From: Selaginella tamariscina
Lineage: Eukaryota; Streptophyta; Lycopodiopsida; Selaginellales; Selaginellaceae
DNA: 64,000 nucleotides
Assembly (NCBI GenBank): GCA_003024785.1
Contig: PUQB01000140.1
Location: 406,090 to 470,089 of the forward strand
Direction: 5' to 3'
The notes beneath the pieces are model-generated. The model was not told the origin of the DNA, made no database searches, and was given only the letters and a program-made list of their open reading frames with translations. The position numbers and the translations under genes are program-made. Shown piece by piece: positions 1-15,000 of this stretch (the first letter of the stretch is position 1; the number at the start of each line of letters is the position of its first letter).

Positions 1-106
1 GACAGGGATTATGGATCAGCTAGGAATATAACACCTTTCTTGCATTGATACTTTTTAAGGGTAGGAGATAATGATTCAGTAGTTATAAAGGGCAGAAAGG
101 GCAGTC

Positions 107-1352
107 ATGGCCAGGAGGAAACGACATGACAATGGATGCTACAGACTCTGCTGTTTAATACTGATAGCTATTGTGATTATTGTTGGGTTGATTCTGCTGG
201 TTATATTCCTTATATTGAAGCCGGAGAAGCCCGATTTCTCACTGGAGAATGTGCGCGTTGTTTCGTTTAGAGTCGATCAGCCGCCACCGCTGACTACGAG
301 TGGATTTGAGGTGTTCTTGTCCATGAATCTGGAGCTCACTCTTGCTGCACACAATCCCAACAAGGTGCGTGCGTGTGCGTGTGCGTGTGCGTGTGTGTGT
401 GTTGAGAGAGAGAGAGAGTTATATATAATATATTAAATCGAATTTGTGAACCAGTCTGGATCGCACTGCAATTTCCTGCACAATATAATGTATGTGTGCT
501 TATTTCTATGATATAATAGTATAAAAATACTTTAAAGATGATATCTATATATCTTACATTTTCACGCCGTATGTAGAGGACGTATCTTCACACACATATA
601 CATGTATGTATGTATTCCTGTATTTTATTACCCAGTTGCTATTTGTTTTATAATATATATATATATATATAGAGAGAGAGAAGAGAGAGAGAGAGAGAGA
701 TGTACATATTTGCACATGCACATATACATAATCTATTCTGCTGGCCCCATACATTTCTTTGTCTATATCTGATATGAATATCTATGTTTCACTGTTGTGT
801 TTGTAACTGTAGCATGGATATGTACCATGCATTTTTGTCTTCACACATGTGGGTACTTCAAATATATATTAAACCGTGAACTCTTTCTTAATTAGGTGGG
901 GATAAGATATTCTACAAGTCGAATATTCATCTACTACAGGGAGAATCCAGTGGGACTAGCAATCGTTCCCGCCTTTTATCAACCTGCCCATAGCAGAACC
1001 ACCGTCGATGCAACTTTAATTGTCAGCCGTGTAAATCTGCTCCAAGTGGACGCTTCAGATTTGCTTAATGAGGCTGTTAATGGCAATGTTCGTCTTGTTC
1101 TTAGAGGCAAAGTGCCTGCTCAGGTTACCATCCTTGGAGTAGATACTCCTCGTGTGCAGGTATATTCTTTTATCTACTAGTATGTATGTAGACCGACTGT
1201 GTGTATTTTGATGGCTTATATGTATATATAAGTAGCTAAATAAACACATGATATATGTGCAGGTGGAAGTCATATGTGAAATTGCGGTAAATCCTAAGCA
1301 GGAACAGCTAGTTAACAAACAGTGCGGTGTGAAAGACGTTGGTTTTAACTGA
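107..1352 (+). CDS. NDR1/HIN1-like (LEA_2) membrane protein, 3 exons
   Basis: Exons 107-364, 896-1159 and 1263-1352, all phase 0 with GT-AG borders, give about 203 residues, a usual length for the NHL/LEA_2 family. A short basic N-terminus (MARRKRHDNG) precedes one hydrophobic segment at about residues 17-37, typical of a single-pass anchor. A LEA_2-like beta domain follows, with the family signature NPNK at the exon 1/2 border and the downstream VGIRYS...IFIYY pattern. It ends in a short Cys-containing tail (QCGVKDVGFN). Family members sit at the plasma membrane or ER and are linked to defence and stress responses; the role here is inferred from family only. The start is the first ATG, directly before the basic stretch. 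Intron 1 runs straight into a (GT)n/(GA)n microsatellite. No frameshift is seen. Confidence 0.85.
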
Positions 1353-1465
1353 AGGTCAGTTTGTTATACGGCCTTTAAATACATTGTTTTTTATATTTAA
1401 ACGTAAAAGTGAAAATGAATACAAGTTAATTTTTAAATACAAAACTCTTCTCTCCTCTCCCTCCC

Positions 1466-1522
<57 letters not shown>

Positions 1523-1891
1523 CAGACACACACACACACACACGCATGCATGTACATATATATTGAACTGATATATATAAGGAAGACTGGCTGTCGAAGC
1601 GTAATAAAATACATGAATATTGTTATATATGCATATACATACATGTGTGTGTTTGAAGATACGTATCTACATATAGTGAAGACAGAAAAACACACACACA
1701 TACAGCTAGTGTATTAAATGAAGTATACATTATATATATATATAATCATTTGCATAATGAATAAGATGACGGTTTAGGCACACAGTTGTATATGCGCCTA
1801 TCTCACACATACATTTCTCAAAATCATGTTTAATAATGTAAAGATAATTAAAATATGAAATCAAAAAGTTAAAACTTATATCCACCGAAAA
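1353..1891. repeat. Microsatellite-rich spacer between convergent genes
   Basis: Spacer between the NHL gene (+) and the 3' end of the Dicer-like gene (-). It holds a (CT)n-(AT)n-(GA)n stretch at about 1467-1522, an (AC)n run at about 1525-1543 and short (TA)n runs. The open frames here only read through these simple repeats. No gene is seen. Confidence 0.7.
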
Positions 1892-2191
1892 TTATACCAC
1901 ATATATACTCTTACCTAAGCAATATTTACCTGCATCAAAAGAGTAGAAACAGCGTATTGTAAATATCATAAATACTCTCTCTCTCTCTATAATACGCACG
2001 CACATACATATGTATATATTTACGAAAAGCAGTCCCATGTTTGCAAGCCGCAGTATCATCTTCTTTGCAGCATCATCCTGTGCGGTGTCCTTCCTGGTCA
2101 TGGAACAACTAGTCTCACATAATACGTTCTTCCCCTCAACATTTACTATCACCGAGCATATAAACCTGTATAAATAATTTAATTATGTATA

Positions 2192-2225
<34 letters not shown>

Positions 2226-3120
2226 TGTGTATATCACGCACACGCACCACACATATATTACATGTTAGAAATATAGATATATTGCATATATGAAAGGAGA
2301 AACTATGAACTAAACTCACTTTGAGCCCTTCATTTCTGGTTTGAACTCAATCGTCCAAGTCCTTTTATTACACTTAGTTCCTTCAGATATGCCCTTGGCC
2401 GTCCTTTCTGATCAAGATCGTAAGCAATGGAAGCTGCATTATAGAGAAGTGTTAATATAATCTAGATTATTATAATATATGGATTATTATTAATTATACA
2501 GAGGATTTATAGTTATATACATCTCTCTCTCTCTCTCTCTCTCTGCATATGCAAATATATACATATATATGGATATATGGAAACTTACGAGGTAAGGTCG
2601 ATGGCGTGTTTGTTGTGGTTTGCTCGGGCATACGCTGTTTCCACTTTGTGAAGAACACGCTTTCAGCTGAAACTTTGCTGCTGCATCACTAAATTAGAGA
2701 CATACACACACGCACGCACGCACGTATATTGATACATACAGATTAGAGTCTGAACATATGGATATATATGCATGTATATATGTCTATATACGTATATATG
2801 TATATGTATGCATATGTATGTACAGACGTATATGTATCTAGTATATGTGCATATGTAAACTTCAAAAAACTTACTTTGGATTTGATTGATAATCTCTTCT
2901 GATGGCTGCTGGAAAGTGTCTATTATGCGCTGGCACCCTGTTTAGAACACAAAAGGAATGTAAGTTTATGCATATAACACAATATTGTGTATTCTGTGTT
3001 TGTGTACATATTTCCGCTAAGTTACATATAAACTTAAAAAATTTACACTTTTGTGAGAGAATCTTCATACGAGGGCGTTCTACTTGTGTGTCATAGATAA
3101 TATAAGATATTCACATACAC

Positions 3121-3156
<36 letters not shown>

Positions 3157-3310
3157 CAATGTCTATATATAAGCACACAGTATGTGTGTTTAAGAACATA
3201 TGTTACACACACACACACATACAACACAACACAACTTAGCATAATAGGTTTAAATCATCCTCTTGGACATAGTATACAAACACATACAAGCGAACATACA
3301 TACATAATAC

Positions 3311-3363
<53 letters not shown>

Positions 3364-5436
3364 GATTATCAAGGCTATATAAAGAAGCATATGACGTTAT
3401 AACATATATAAGCTGTATCTATAAGTACACAGATGCGTGCGTGCGTGTGTGTGTGTGTGAGATAAATTCACAACGGTTACTTTGAATTTGATTGATAATC
3501 TCTTTTGACGGCTGCTGTATAATTTCCATAGGAAGACGGTCTATTTATACCACAGAAAATACAATATGTTCAGGATACACATGTATATACGTAGGTGCGT
3601 CTGTGTGTATGTGTACATATTATATTACAGCCAAACACATACCAATTTGCTTGGAATTGACAACTTCATCTTCTCGAGGAGTCATTTCTTCAGTAGATAG
3701 CTCCCTTAAAATTTTACTTGATGTTCCTAGGTAACAAAATTGTACTCACATAGCTATATGCATAGTTACATACAGAATTAATTGTATTTTAATATAAATT
3801 TAGTAGTTAGTACCTTGGGTGGGATCAGCTGTTTTTGCACGTGCATGCCGTAAGCCAAGTTTCTGAAAGAAAAAGAAATTTGGAAGTTATACATAAGATA
3901 TACATCTATGTATAATACAAGTATCCTTGCACACATGCTACATATATATGACGTGAAATGTGTATTTGTCTTAGTCCGTTTATTGTATAAACATATATAG
4001 TATGAAGTGCTGGTTTACAACTACATATATCTTTTTTATCAAGTATGTCTACTGTATATGTATTATATATTGTATATGTAGAGTATGTTATAGCATAATA
4101 CAAAATGCTAGTTTAATGTCTTTCTATATAGGTGTATACAAAAAACATTTTTACACACACACACACACACATCGTACCTGAAGTGTTAAGAGCATTTTTT
4201 GTGCTGCTTCACGTTTAGCTGCCTTTTGCTTCTGTTCTGAAGTTTCAATATATTGCTTTTCTCCGATCGTCGCTATCATCTCTCCGATTGTAATATTCCC
4301 ATCCCTCTTATGGGAATACTCTACAGAAAACCCTTTAGACTGGCTAAGCTCTTTTAGCTCCCGGAAAGGATGAAGCTGTACCGTCCCCTGAAAGCAAATA
4401 TATAAACGAATATATTAAATATTATATATTATAACATAATACGTTATACATTTTCATTTACGAACCATATGTATAAATAACTATATGCCGTTATAATATC
4501 AGAAGCTCTCTGTCTCTCTCTCACACACACACACGCAATCATATATAAAAGTATAGCTTACCGGGGTGACGATAGGTGACAAGAGGGGGTGCATAACTTC
4601 CCAAACACGAGTCAAATTAAATCCTGTGTCAATGAAAATGGCACCGGCTATGCTCTCTAGCAAATCCCCAAGCACCTAGATAAACACGTCTTAATGGTAT
4701 GTTTATGCGCTGTTTATGGAAGGGTCTATGCATGCACATATGTTGTATGCATGTAAACATAAGGATATGACTATCACAAGCCTTGGTGGTTATACAAGCT
4801 TGACCCATATTCTTATGATAAAATAATTCAAACTATTAAACATAATAAGTGGGAGTATATTATAATATCTTATAATCAATTGATATACATACATATTAAG
4901 AGATATCTAGTAATTACTATACATAAGTACCTTTGGCCCTGAGACAGCTTCGAAGCCATGGAATGATGCATCTCCATTGTGGAACACAGTTGTCATGAAC
5001 TCACCAATTTGTCTATGGAGTTCCCCGAACCTAAATAAATAAGTTGTAAGCCTTAATTAATTTAATTAGCTACTAATACATATATGGTATATTACAACAC
5101 ATATCATAACGACTATAACCACACAGTCATACTATCAATATATACGGATTCTATAACTATAAAATAATTAACAACTATACAATCATACGTATATTATATC
5201 ACCAAATCGCCATTAAAATCTTTCTCTCAAGTATATACCATGACGGAGATAATTATGTAAACCATGCTTTATTACTGCACGAGCGAAGCATCCATTGTTC
5301 ACAGCTGCCGAACGGAGATCGGTAAGTACTCCAGGTGGCAGCCCTGGATGAGATTCATATAGATGCTTGGACACTAAATAGTCCAATACACCATCCCCTA
5401 GAAACTCCAACCTCTGTACACATTATGTAACATAAC

Positions 5437-5522
<86 letters not shown>

Positions 5523-6326
5523 TACATACATATAATACAAGTGCATAACGTAATATAAACTAGCATTTTACCTGGTAACAAACATTAGAGTTCGGTTCTG
5601 ATGCATGAGTGATAGCTTCTACAAGCAGACACTTGTTCTGGAATGTATAGTGAAGTGTATGCTCCAAAGAATCTAGAATATGCTTGGAAATATTTCCGTA
5701 AGGCACCTTACGCTGACGTGCTTTCTCCAGTAATTGAAAATTAAACTCCACTTCGGAAATTCCGAGTATCTTCATGAAATTTTCAGCACTTTCCGGCCCC
5801 TACAAATACGCATATTATGCCTATAGATGTGTTACCTATGTGTATACATTTATGACGCATAAGAGCCTAAGTTATTTATACATTAATGCCAGGTTATGTT
5901 CACTAGTAAACATGTACATATATATCACACGATACAAGTAATAAACATATATACACTTACATTTGTGATCAAATAAGCTCCAATAAGGGCCTCGATAACA
6001 TCTGCGAAGGCTTTCCAGCGGATCCAACGGTGGCCATTGATGCAAATTCCTCGCATTGATGGAATATCCTCGTCGTAGCTCGTGAGTATATTCGAATCAT
6101 GTTTGCAAACCAGGGTATGAGAAACGTACATTCCCGGTGCAAACCAGGACGAAGGCTCAAAACGCCCATCATATATATTGCTGTGTATGTACAAACACAT
6201 ATTATGTTGCGTAAGTATATAGTATGTGAATTCAGCTTGATATGCGTGTAATACGCACACCCTGCACGTGTGATTATTATGTACATATATGCGTGTCAAA
6301 CACTGCCACAAGACTCCTACCGAAAT

Positions 6327-6393
<67 letters not shown>

Positions 6394-8811
6394 AACGATG
6401 TGTATATGTGCATGAAAATATATATAAGCAAACAAACAAACACACATACCGAAATACCGGCTTTTTTAGCCAGATGGTTAAGGGTTGCATTACACGTAGC
6501 ACGGGATCTTCTTGCAGTAAGCTGGCCTTCATGCTTATTGGAATATACCAGGAATAAACTTCTTGTCACTGCATATTTAAGAAAAGAATCTCCCAAAAGC
6601 TCTAAACTCTCATATGAAAACTCTTCTTCGCATCTTTTGCTCGTTAATGTCTCCAGAATCTTAAACATAACATATAAACAAGTCAGTCAGAGAGAGAGAG
6701 ATGCAAACAACATAAACGAGTATTATACACACATATACTTGTGTTTATATGCATCCGTTATGGTATGTATCCATAGATTTGTAATGTATCACTATAGATA
6801 TTAAGCAAGATATGCTATGTGAAAGATAGAGGTTCTATAAATTTATACGTATATGCATAAAATATATCTGTATATGTACGTAGATATGTTAATGCATACC
6901 TATCACGAACAACACACGTACACACACACGCATGCCTGCATAATTTATGCTATCTATGTATATGTACAGAATCACATATACAGTTATGATCCATATTATA
7001 ATGCATGTAAGTGCACATAGGTCACACACACACACACACACACACACAGTGCTATAAACCGCGTATACATACCTGTAGTTAGGCTTAGCTTCTATAATGT
7101 ATGTACGTACCTATGCACTCATGCATATGTACATGTGTGTCTGGTGAACACACACACACACACACAGACCTGTAATGCAGAAACCTGGGGACAGCGTTGA
7201 AATATGGTTGACCGGAGTTGACCAGCGGAGACCATTGATATAAAACGGTGCATAAATGAAGGTATAAAATATAATGACCGCATTAGAGCGGATTTTAACC
7301 CAGTTAATAAGCACAGCTCAGCAGGAAGCTCCACATACTTCTCTTCACGCTCTTTACCAACTAAAAAAAGCATAATATAATTAAAATTGTGTGTGTGTGG
7401 GTATGTGTGTTCATCTAGAGACAACGTCAAGAGTGTGCATATGCATCGACTCCATCCATTACATTTATATGGGTGAAGTAACATCTTCTTTGCAGAAGAT
7501 GTTATACTAAAACCCTTGGGTGAACTTGAAATATTTAAACACATATATATGCCTAAAATGTGTATGCGTCTAAAAATATTACATATAATAATATGAATAT
7601 TAAATAAAATATATATTTAAAATATTATATACGGCATATACAAACCAATGTTCTTCTGAATATGCTTCCTTAGAAGAAGGTTATGCATAGCATGAGTCTG
7701 CTTTGCTTTTAACAAAGGCTGGTGTGTCCGCAATAGCCGTATTCCATACCTAGAAATCAGATGATTAAAATAAGTATTCGTTAAGTCTTGTTAAAATCTA
7801 TATACATATATTTCCTCATATACATAATATATATGCGGGCAATGCATATATACATGTGTGTGTGTGTGTGTTCTCATTCATATGCATATTCATACATGTG
7901 TATTTATACTTACTTCTCTTCATAATACTTCACGTAACTGAAGCTTTCACCTGGAATTTGAGACTCTGCATTGGTATTCTCGAGGATACCCGAGATACAG
8001 AAAATTCTTCCATTGTGTACGGCCACAACTACACAGTCTTGTACGGATGAAACATGTACGAGTTCACCGGCCATATAAAGCATGTTTACGTCCCGCAGAC
8101 CTACAGTCATACATATTGAATTATATCTATATTGAAGATACTTGGTTAACGCACATTGTCCTCTCATTGTCCTCTCACTGTATATGTTTGTGGACATATA
8201 GTGAACACACCTGATTCATGCACTATCCCTCTGTATATGTGAGGGTATGTATCAAACGCACTTGTCCTCTCTCTCTCTCCCTCTCTCTCTCTCTCATATA
8301 CTGGGCTTACTCGAACTGTCCGCTCCATATGAAGATGTGCGATAATTACTTAATGCGGCAGCTGCTGAGGATATCCCCGTCCAATCAATAGACTCACAGG
8401 TTTCACTTAAAGGCAAAAGTAAATACGACTGCCGTTCGTCCCACATTCCTTCAAAATAACAAAACTGTGCATGTGCTGTGTGTGTGTGTGTGTGTCACAT
8501 AAATACTAACATACATATGTACATAAATTTCATATATTTAAAGCGCATACATACTCTCATTCATACACCCCATGGGCATATACATGTCTCCCGAAAACGT
8601 TCAGGTTAAGTAGTTCAATTAGAGATTAAGTGCTTTATATATCCAAACAAACAAACAAACATACATACATACATATATTTGTGTGGTATGTACATATATA
8701 TGTGTGTCATATACATATAAACATGCACAATATATATCCAGAAACCATACTTATATTTCATATATCGTAGAAACAGATATTTGCATGTTGCACATTCAGT
8801 ACAGTTGTGTA

Positions 8812-8857
<46 letters not shown>

Positions 8858-10877
8858 CCAGGTTTAGTTAAGTAGTTCAAGAAGCTGTTAAGTATGTCTT
8901 ATGCATATATACTTTTGTTTGTGTCCCTAGATACCTTGAGGTGTAGTGAAACAATCGGATAAACGATTAAATGCTCCATTAAAGATCAGTTCATGATAGG
9001 CTTTGCAGAGTTTATCTGCTCCCAAAAAGATAAACATGTAAGTAGCTCAAACTAGTAACGTATGTATATATGTGTGTGTGTGTATTGTAGATATACATGC
9101 TGCAGTAAACACTAGAGTATACCTGGTACCTATCCAGTTTGATAGGTCCATTAAAACAAAGGTTAGCATTAACCACTCTGTTCTTCGTTGTACGCAGAGA
9201 AATTCGAATATTCCCCAGCTCGCAATCAAGAATACCTTGTAGGAGGAGTGCGAAGCTCGAATATGTATCACCATCAGTTGGATCAATCGAGAAGGTTAGC
9301 TTATAGAACTGAAGCTGTACTTGTGTTGTAGCGTTTAACCATCCCCCGTTGAATACATCAGGTTTAGCTGTTGATATTAACTCCTTAAGCTTGCCTAAAA
9401 CGATAAATCGTCAACTTAATGGTTGTTACATGCATACACTATAAATAGTATCACCTTTATGCGGATAATGAGATATTATAAAAGCACTAATACTGTAGTT
9501 CTGTGATGTCATGAAATAAACATAGCAAAACATAAATGGTATAATATAAGTCAATATGATATATTTAATTTACATATTTACCTTGTTTGAAGAATTTTTT
9601 GGCATGATGGAATCCTCCTCTTCTACTTCTCGACCGTCCACGTCTGGGCAGAGTGTATCACTTCGAACAGCCCCGATTGCATACAAATGTTTACATGCCT
9701 CCAAACACGCGTGCTTCTTAGAGAGCTCTTCAGTTCGACAAGGAGGACCTTCAACGTAACTTAACGGAGCATTTGGCGGAAACTTAACGGTGCATATGAA
9801 TATTCCGTCAGTCTCCTTTGAAGGAAAAGGTTGGTTTCGGAGTATAGTACCTATAGTAAACCCATTAATATGTACATAATGTATATGCATGTGTATATTT
9901 GTACATTCGTCAACATATGTGATACCATCTATTTCTTGTGTGGTACATAAATATCTGCAGATTAATCATCTCTATGCATGTGTATGTCCAATATCAATAT
10001 TATATCTGAGTGTAAACTATATGTGTGTATATGTACGTGTTCGCGTATAATATATAGCTATATAGACGTGTCCTCTGTGATAGATCTAAAAAACAGCACA
10101 TACGCATATAATGTAACTATGTATGCATGTTATATATGTTCATAAATATATATCATACCTACGTATGTGTAGATAGTGATAAATCGAAGTACATATATAT
10201 TATGTGTGTGTGTGTCATATCATCTGTTTCTTGTGTGGGACGTTCTATAAATATATATAATGCATAATACATCTGTATAAGAATGTATATATGTGGACAC
10301 ATATCTAGTATAGTCGATTATTGTTAAAGTATACAATATATGTATATGTGTGTATATAAGCGTGTGTATACGTACATACCTGTCACCAGGTAGTGTTGCA
10401 CAGTATCGATGAATAAAACTCACAGAGTCCTGTGTTGTTTTACACGCACCGGAGTCCACGCGGAACACTTCTAAATCACCTTGTGGTGGAGGGTCCGTGG
10501 AATATTCTGAATTAGTTTTACTTATTCCTTGCTCCTTAACCAGTTTCTCACTTTCCGTCAACTCAAACAGCAACTTCTCGTGTTCTTTATTTTCACTACA
10601 TAAATAAAGTAAAATGTTAAATATATATATCTTAATCCTAACATTATAAGTTAATACGTACTCTTCGATACGCGTGCACTCATATATAATACATATACCT
10701 TTCAAGAAGCCATACATAGTTTGACTCTTGTCTCTCTGTGCGAGATTGAACATTGACTTCGCAGCGTTTGACATAAATCAAACCTGACAACAGCACTACA
10801 TTTCTGCACGTCCAATCCTTCTTCCGCAACTGAAGTCGCTATTAGCAAATTTAGCTGCAACAATACACAGTTATACA

Positions 10878-10928
<51 letters not shown>

Positions 10929-11982
10929 CTCGGACATATACATTTGCGAGACACACACACACATTGCATTTGAAGTACGTAAAACATGCACACATAACGG
11001 GTTTGAATGATCATAAGTTTAAAAACATCAACATTTAACATGAATACTACGTTTTACGACTATTATTTTCATTCCGATTAGGGACACAATATATATTAGT
11101 TTTACTCATAACACACCACACACACACAACACACACAAACGTGTGTGTGCATATATGATATTTATATAACACATATCTTATGCGAAACCAACAAATTATT
11201 GCATATTGTGTTATACATATACGCGCACCCACGCACGCACAAGAAAATTGCATACCCATTACTCATTAAATACGACTATAGGAAAATATTCACATGTGCG
11301 TTACAGTATAATGTAGCTGTTATAGCTGTTTATCTTGTTTACATATACTTATGTGTCTATGTAGTTATATAACTAAAAATATAGTTACAATAGTTAAAGC
11401 AACATAAGCTAGGTTTATAATGTGTATCCATAAGCGGAATATGTCAAACGAAAGTAAGTTCAGCAAACTATTATAAACTTGAGGATATGTTATGTACATT
11501 GATATACACACCAATATGTTACACATGACCACGTGTATACTTAGTATGCATGTGGAAGCTTATATTGACAAATAATATAACGATCACGCACACACACACA
11601 CAAACCTTTCCAATTGCAAAATCGTCAAGGATTTGCTGTTGTTGTGTTGCTGTTCTTGACAAATCGTTAACACCGGTAAGGTATTCACAGTTAACTTGAT
11701 TAAGAAATTTAAACCCGGAAATAAGCTTTGCAAGAACTCCAGAAACAACAACTCGCTCCACAAATATCATACACCGCATATACTCAGCATTCCTGAAAAG
11801 ATTTAAACATAAATATATATCTATAAATAAAACACACATACGCAATAATACTGTATCCGTTATATAAAGCCAGCAGCTTACAACAATGCACTTACTGCAC
11901 AAAATATTGGCATCAAACACACAAAATCAGTTGAAAATAGAAGAGCTTAAAAGATATATCGACTATAGTTTTATATTATAGT

Positions 11983-12022
<40 letters not shown>

Positions 12023-15000
12023 GAGGGACGCACACACACTTAGACTAGCATATATGTAGCTCGCATTCATACGCATACAGTATTGCGTTTGATATAATTT
12101 GACTTAGATACATACATATGACAAAACCATATGTGTAAGTGACATATATGTTTAGAATGTGCATTATCATAATAGTCATATTGATGTAGCTATAACACGT
12201 CACACAAAAAGATATGCACGGCCACACATGCGACAAGAATTTGTTAAACCTAATACGATTACATACTCACTTGTATCTCATGAGCAGGTTTAGCACAAGG
12301 ATAACTTTTGGAGTAAGAAATCCTCTCGGTTCTCCATGAGTTACAGAATCAATCGTCTCATAAAAATTCTCTGGAACTGTAATAAACAGTGTTAAAAAAA
12401 ATTATTATGTTTACACACACACACAATATATATATATATATATATTACCATCTCTTAAAGACTCCTTGAGAAGTGTCCACACTCCATATAGGAACTGATC
12501 ACGATGTTGTTTCTTAACCTCTAGCTCTTCTTCTGTGAGCTGTTCAATCCTCCACTCTGAATAATGACGTGCTTTTGTATCCTCCTTCAGCAGCACCTCT
12601 ACCGCCTGCAATTACGTAATGTTTACCTACGGTAATCATTTACTGAGATATCCTATCAAACTGTATGTATAACTCGATGCATTTATAAACAGATTTGATG
12701 ACTAATCACATAAAAGCGTAAAAATATACAATTACTTATTATATTTCAAATCCTTATATATAATACAAAGTAAGTATGCAAGCTTAAGTAAGGCACACAT
12801 ATTGATAACATAATCCAGTAAAGAGTAAGGCTCAACTTTATATATACCATTGTATACACTATAGCTTAATTAAGCATATTGTAACTACATACATAATTAT
12901 CTTATATGTAATATAACGGTATAGCATATTTCTTTATATCAGATTATTTCACATTATATAACCAGCTTACCAAGTATGCAGGTATTAAACCAAGATCGGA
13001 GATACAGTGGTCAATAGCATTGTGCAACCTACTGATTGATCTGACCATCTTATCCTTAAGCAACTGGTTTGCATTCTTCATGCTGTTTATCTCATCAGTA
13101 TACTGTAGATTAACACAATAAGAAGTATGTAATAACACACACATTATACACACACACACACATTCACACGTATGTATATAGACAGCATACGTATTATAAA
13201 CACACTAACATACTCTTTCCAGTAATGCGGCTATCCGTATCTTTAGCAATGAAAAATCGGACGTCCGCTTTGCATAGTACTCCACATGCTGGGCAGGGGT
13301 AGGAACACAAGCTTCAAGTTCAGTAGTATCCTCTAATGTAAACACCTGTTCAATCATACACACGAATAAAAACGCGTGTGTGTGTGTGTTTAATATAAAA
13401 AGAAAAATTCTTATACGCATATACATTAGGATAATTAATAAAAAATAAATAACATATGCTTTATGGGTGTGCGTGCGTACTGAATCAGTTGCAAATGTGA
13501 CAGCTTAATTAGTATAACTCGTATGAAGTTGTGACATGCGATATATGTGCATGCAGCTGTTCACATATGCGTATGTGCGCTTGCTCTGTAGTATAACCTA
13601 ATGCATAGAATGGTATATATATGCGCAAAACACATACTCACAAGATACACAGATATACACATACACACTATACATATGTTTCTCTATCATGAATAAGTAT
13701 AATTCTTACAAATAATAATTAATTTTACCTTGGCATCCAAGAGGTCTTCTAAAGCTTTCAGAGTACGTGCACAATGAATATCCGAAGAGACGCCTGATTA
13801 CGTATAATAACAAGTTAAACATAACAATAATAACTTTATTTAAAAAAAGAACCTTTTTTTATGATTGGTGAAGCTGTCAAGCCCAAAATCTTTGGTTTGT
13901 TTATGTTTCAAAAAAGGCACATGATAGTGTGTCTGTAAACACAATGTCAGCAAGAATATTTCGCGCATTCGCACATGCACAGAGTCAAACATATACATGT
14001 AGTACTATCACCCAACAGATAAATATATGAAACTTGATATAATACACATAAGTCTACATATAATAACAGTATAATATGAATCTTATGAAAGCTTATATAT
14101 TGCAGTTACGATGGCACGCACATTACCCATATCTTAAACAAAGATGGAGGAACCATGTACATGTGTCGGTATGGTTCTTTCGACTGAAAATTGTATACAT
14201 TTTCATTATACCACATAAAACATATATAAACACACACACACACACACACATACGTATGTTGGCACTGAGCACGCATATGAGATGTATTCTACAACACACT
14301 TTACCCGCATAATCTGCGCATAAGGATGGCCTCCATTTGCATGATGACACTCATCCATTATAAGCACCTCAACAAGCTCCAGTTTTAACGCAGACGTACT
14401 CAACGCATCCAAAAATACTTGAGGTGTCATTATTAAAACCTGTAAAATAATAATCATAATCCTGTATGTGTGTGTGTGTGTGTGTGTATAAATAAGAAGC
14501 TGGTAAATGTCTCTGGGTGTGTGTATCAATCTCTAAGACCAGGATATATAAATATACATGTGAACAATATACAAAGCTTTATATAGACTATCTTCATAAA
14601 ACGTAGAATTTGCATAGGTTATACGATTATAATCTATCTCTGTATAACACTTTATTTTAAGCATAATAGGTAGTTAGCATCTCTCTCTCTCAGACACACA
14701 CACACCCTTGTTACATCATCAGATATAGTATACATACACACACACACATATATATATAAAAGCACGGGGCCTCAGAGGAAGTCCGAGCTGCCTTACAAGA
14801 TTGTTTCACCCAAACCAGACACGTGGCTAGTTGTTCTCCCTCAGATCATTGCCCGCATACATTCTCATATTGCTGCTGTACGTGAGCTCATTCAATCTCT
14901 CCTTGTTCGCATTGGACAATACCATCCCCAGGTATTCATCCAATCTATTATGTGTCTATATTGTATAACATAATACAGTAATATGGTATAACATTGTTAT

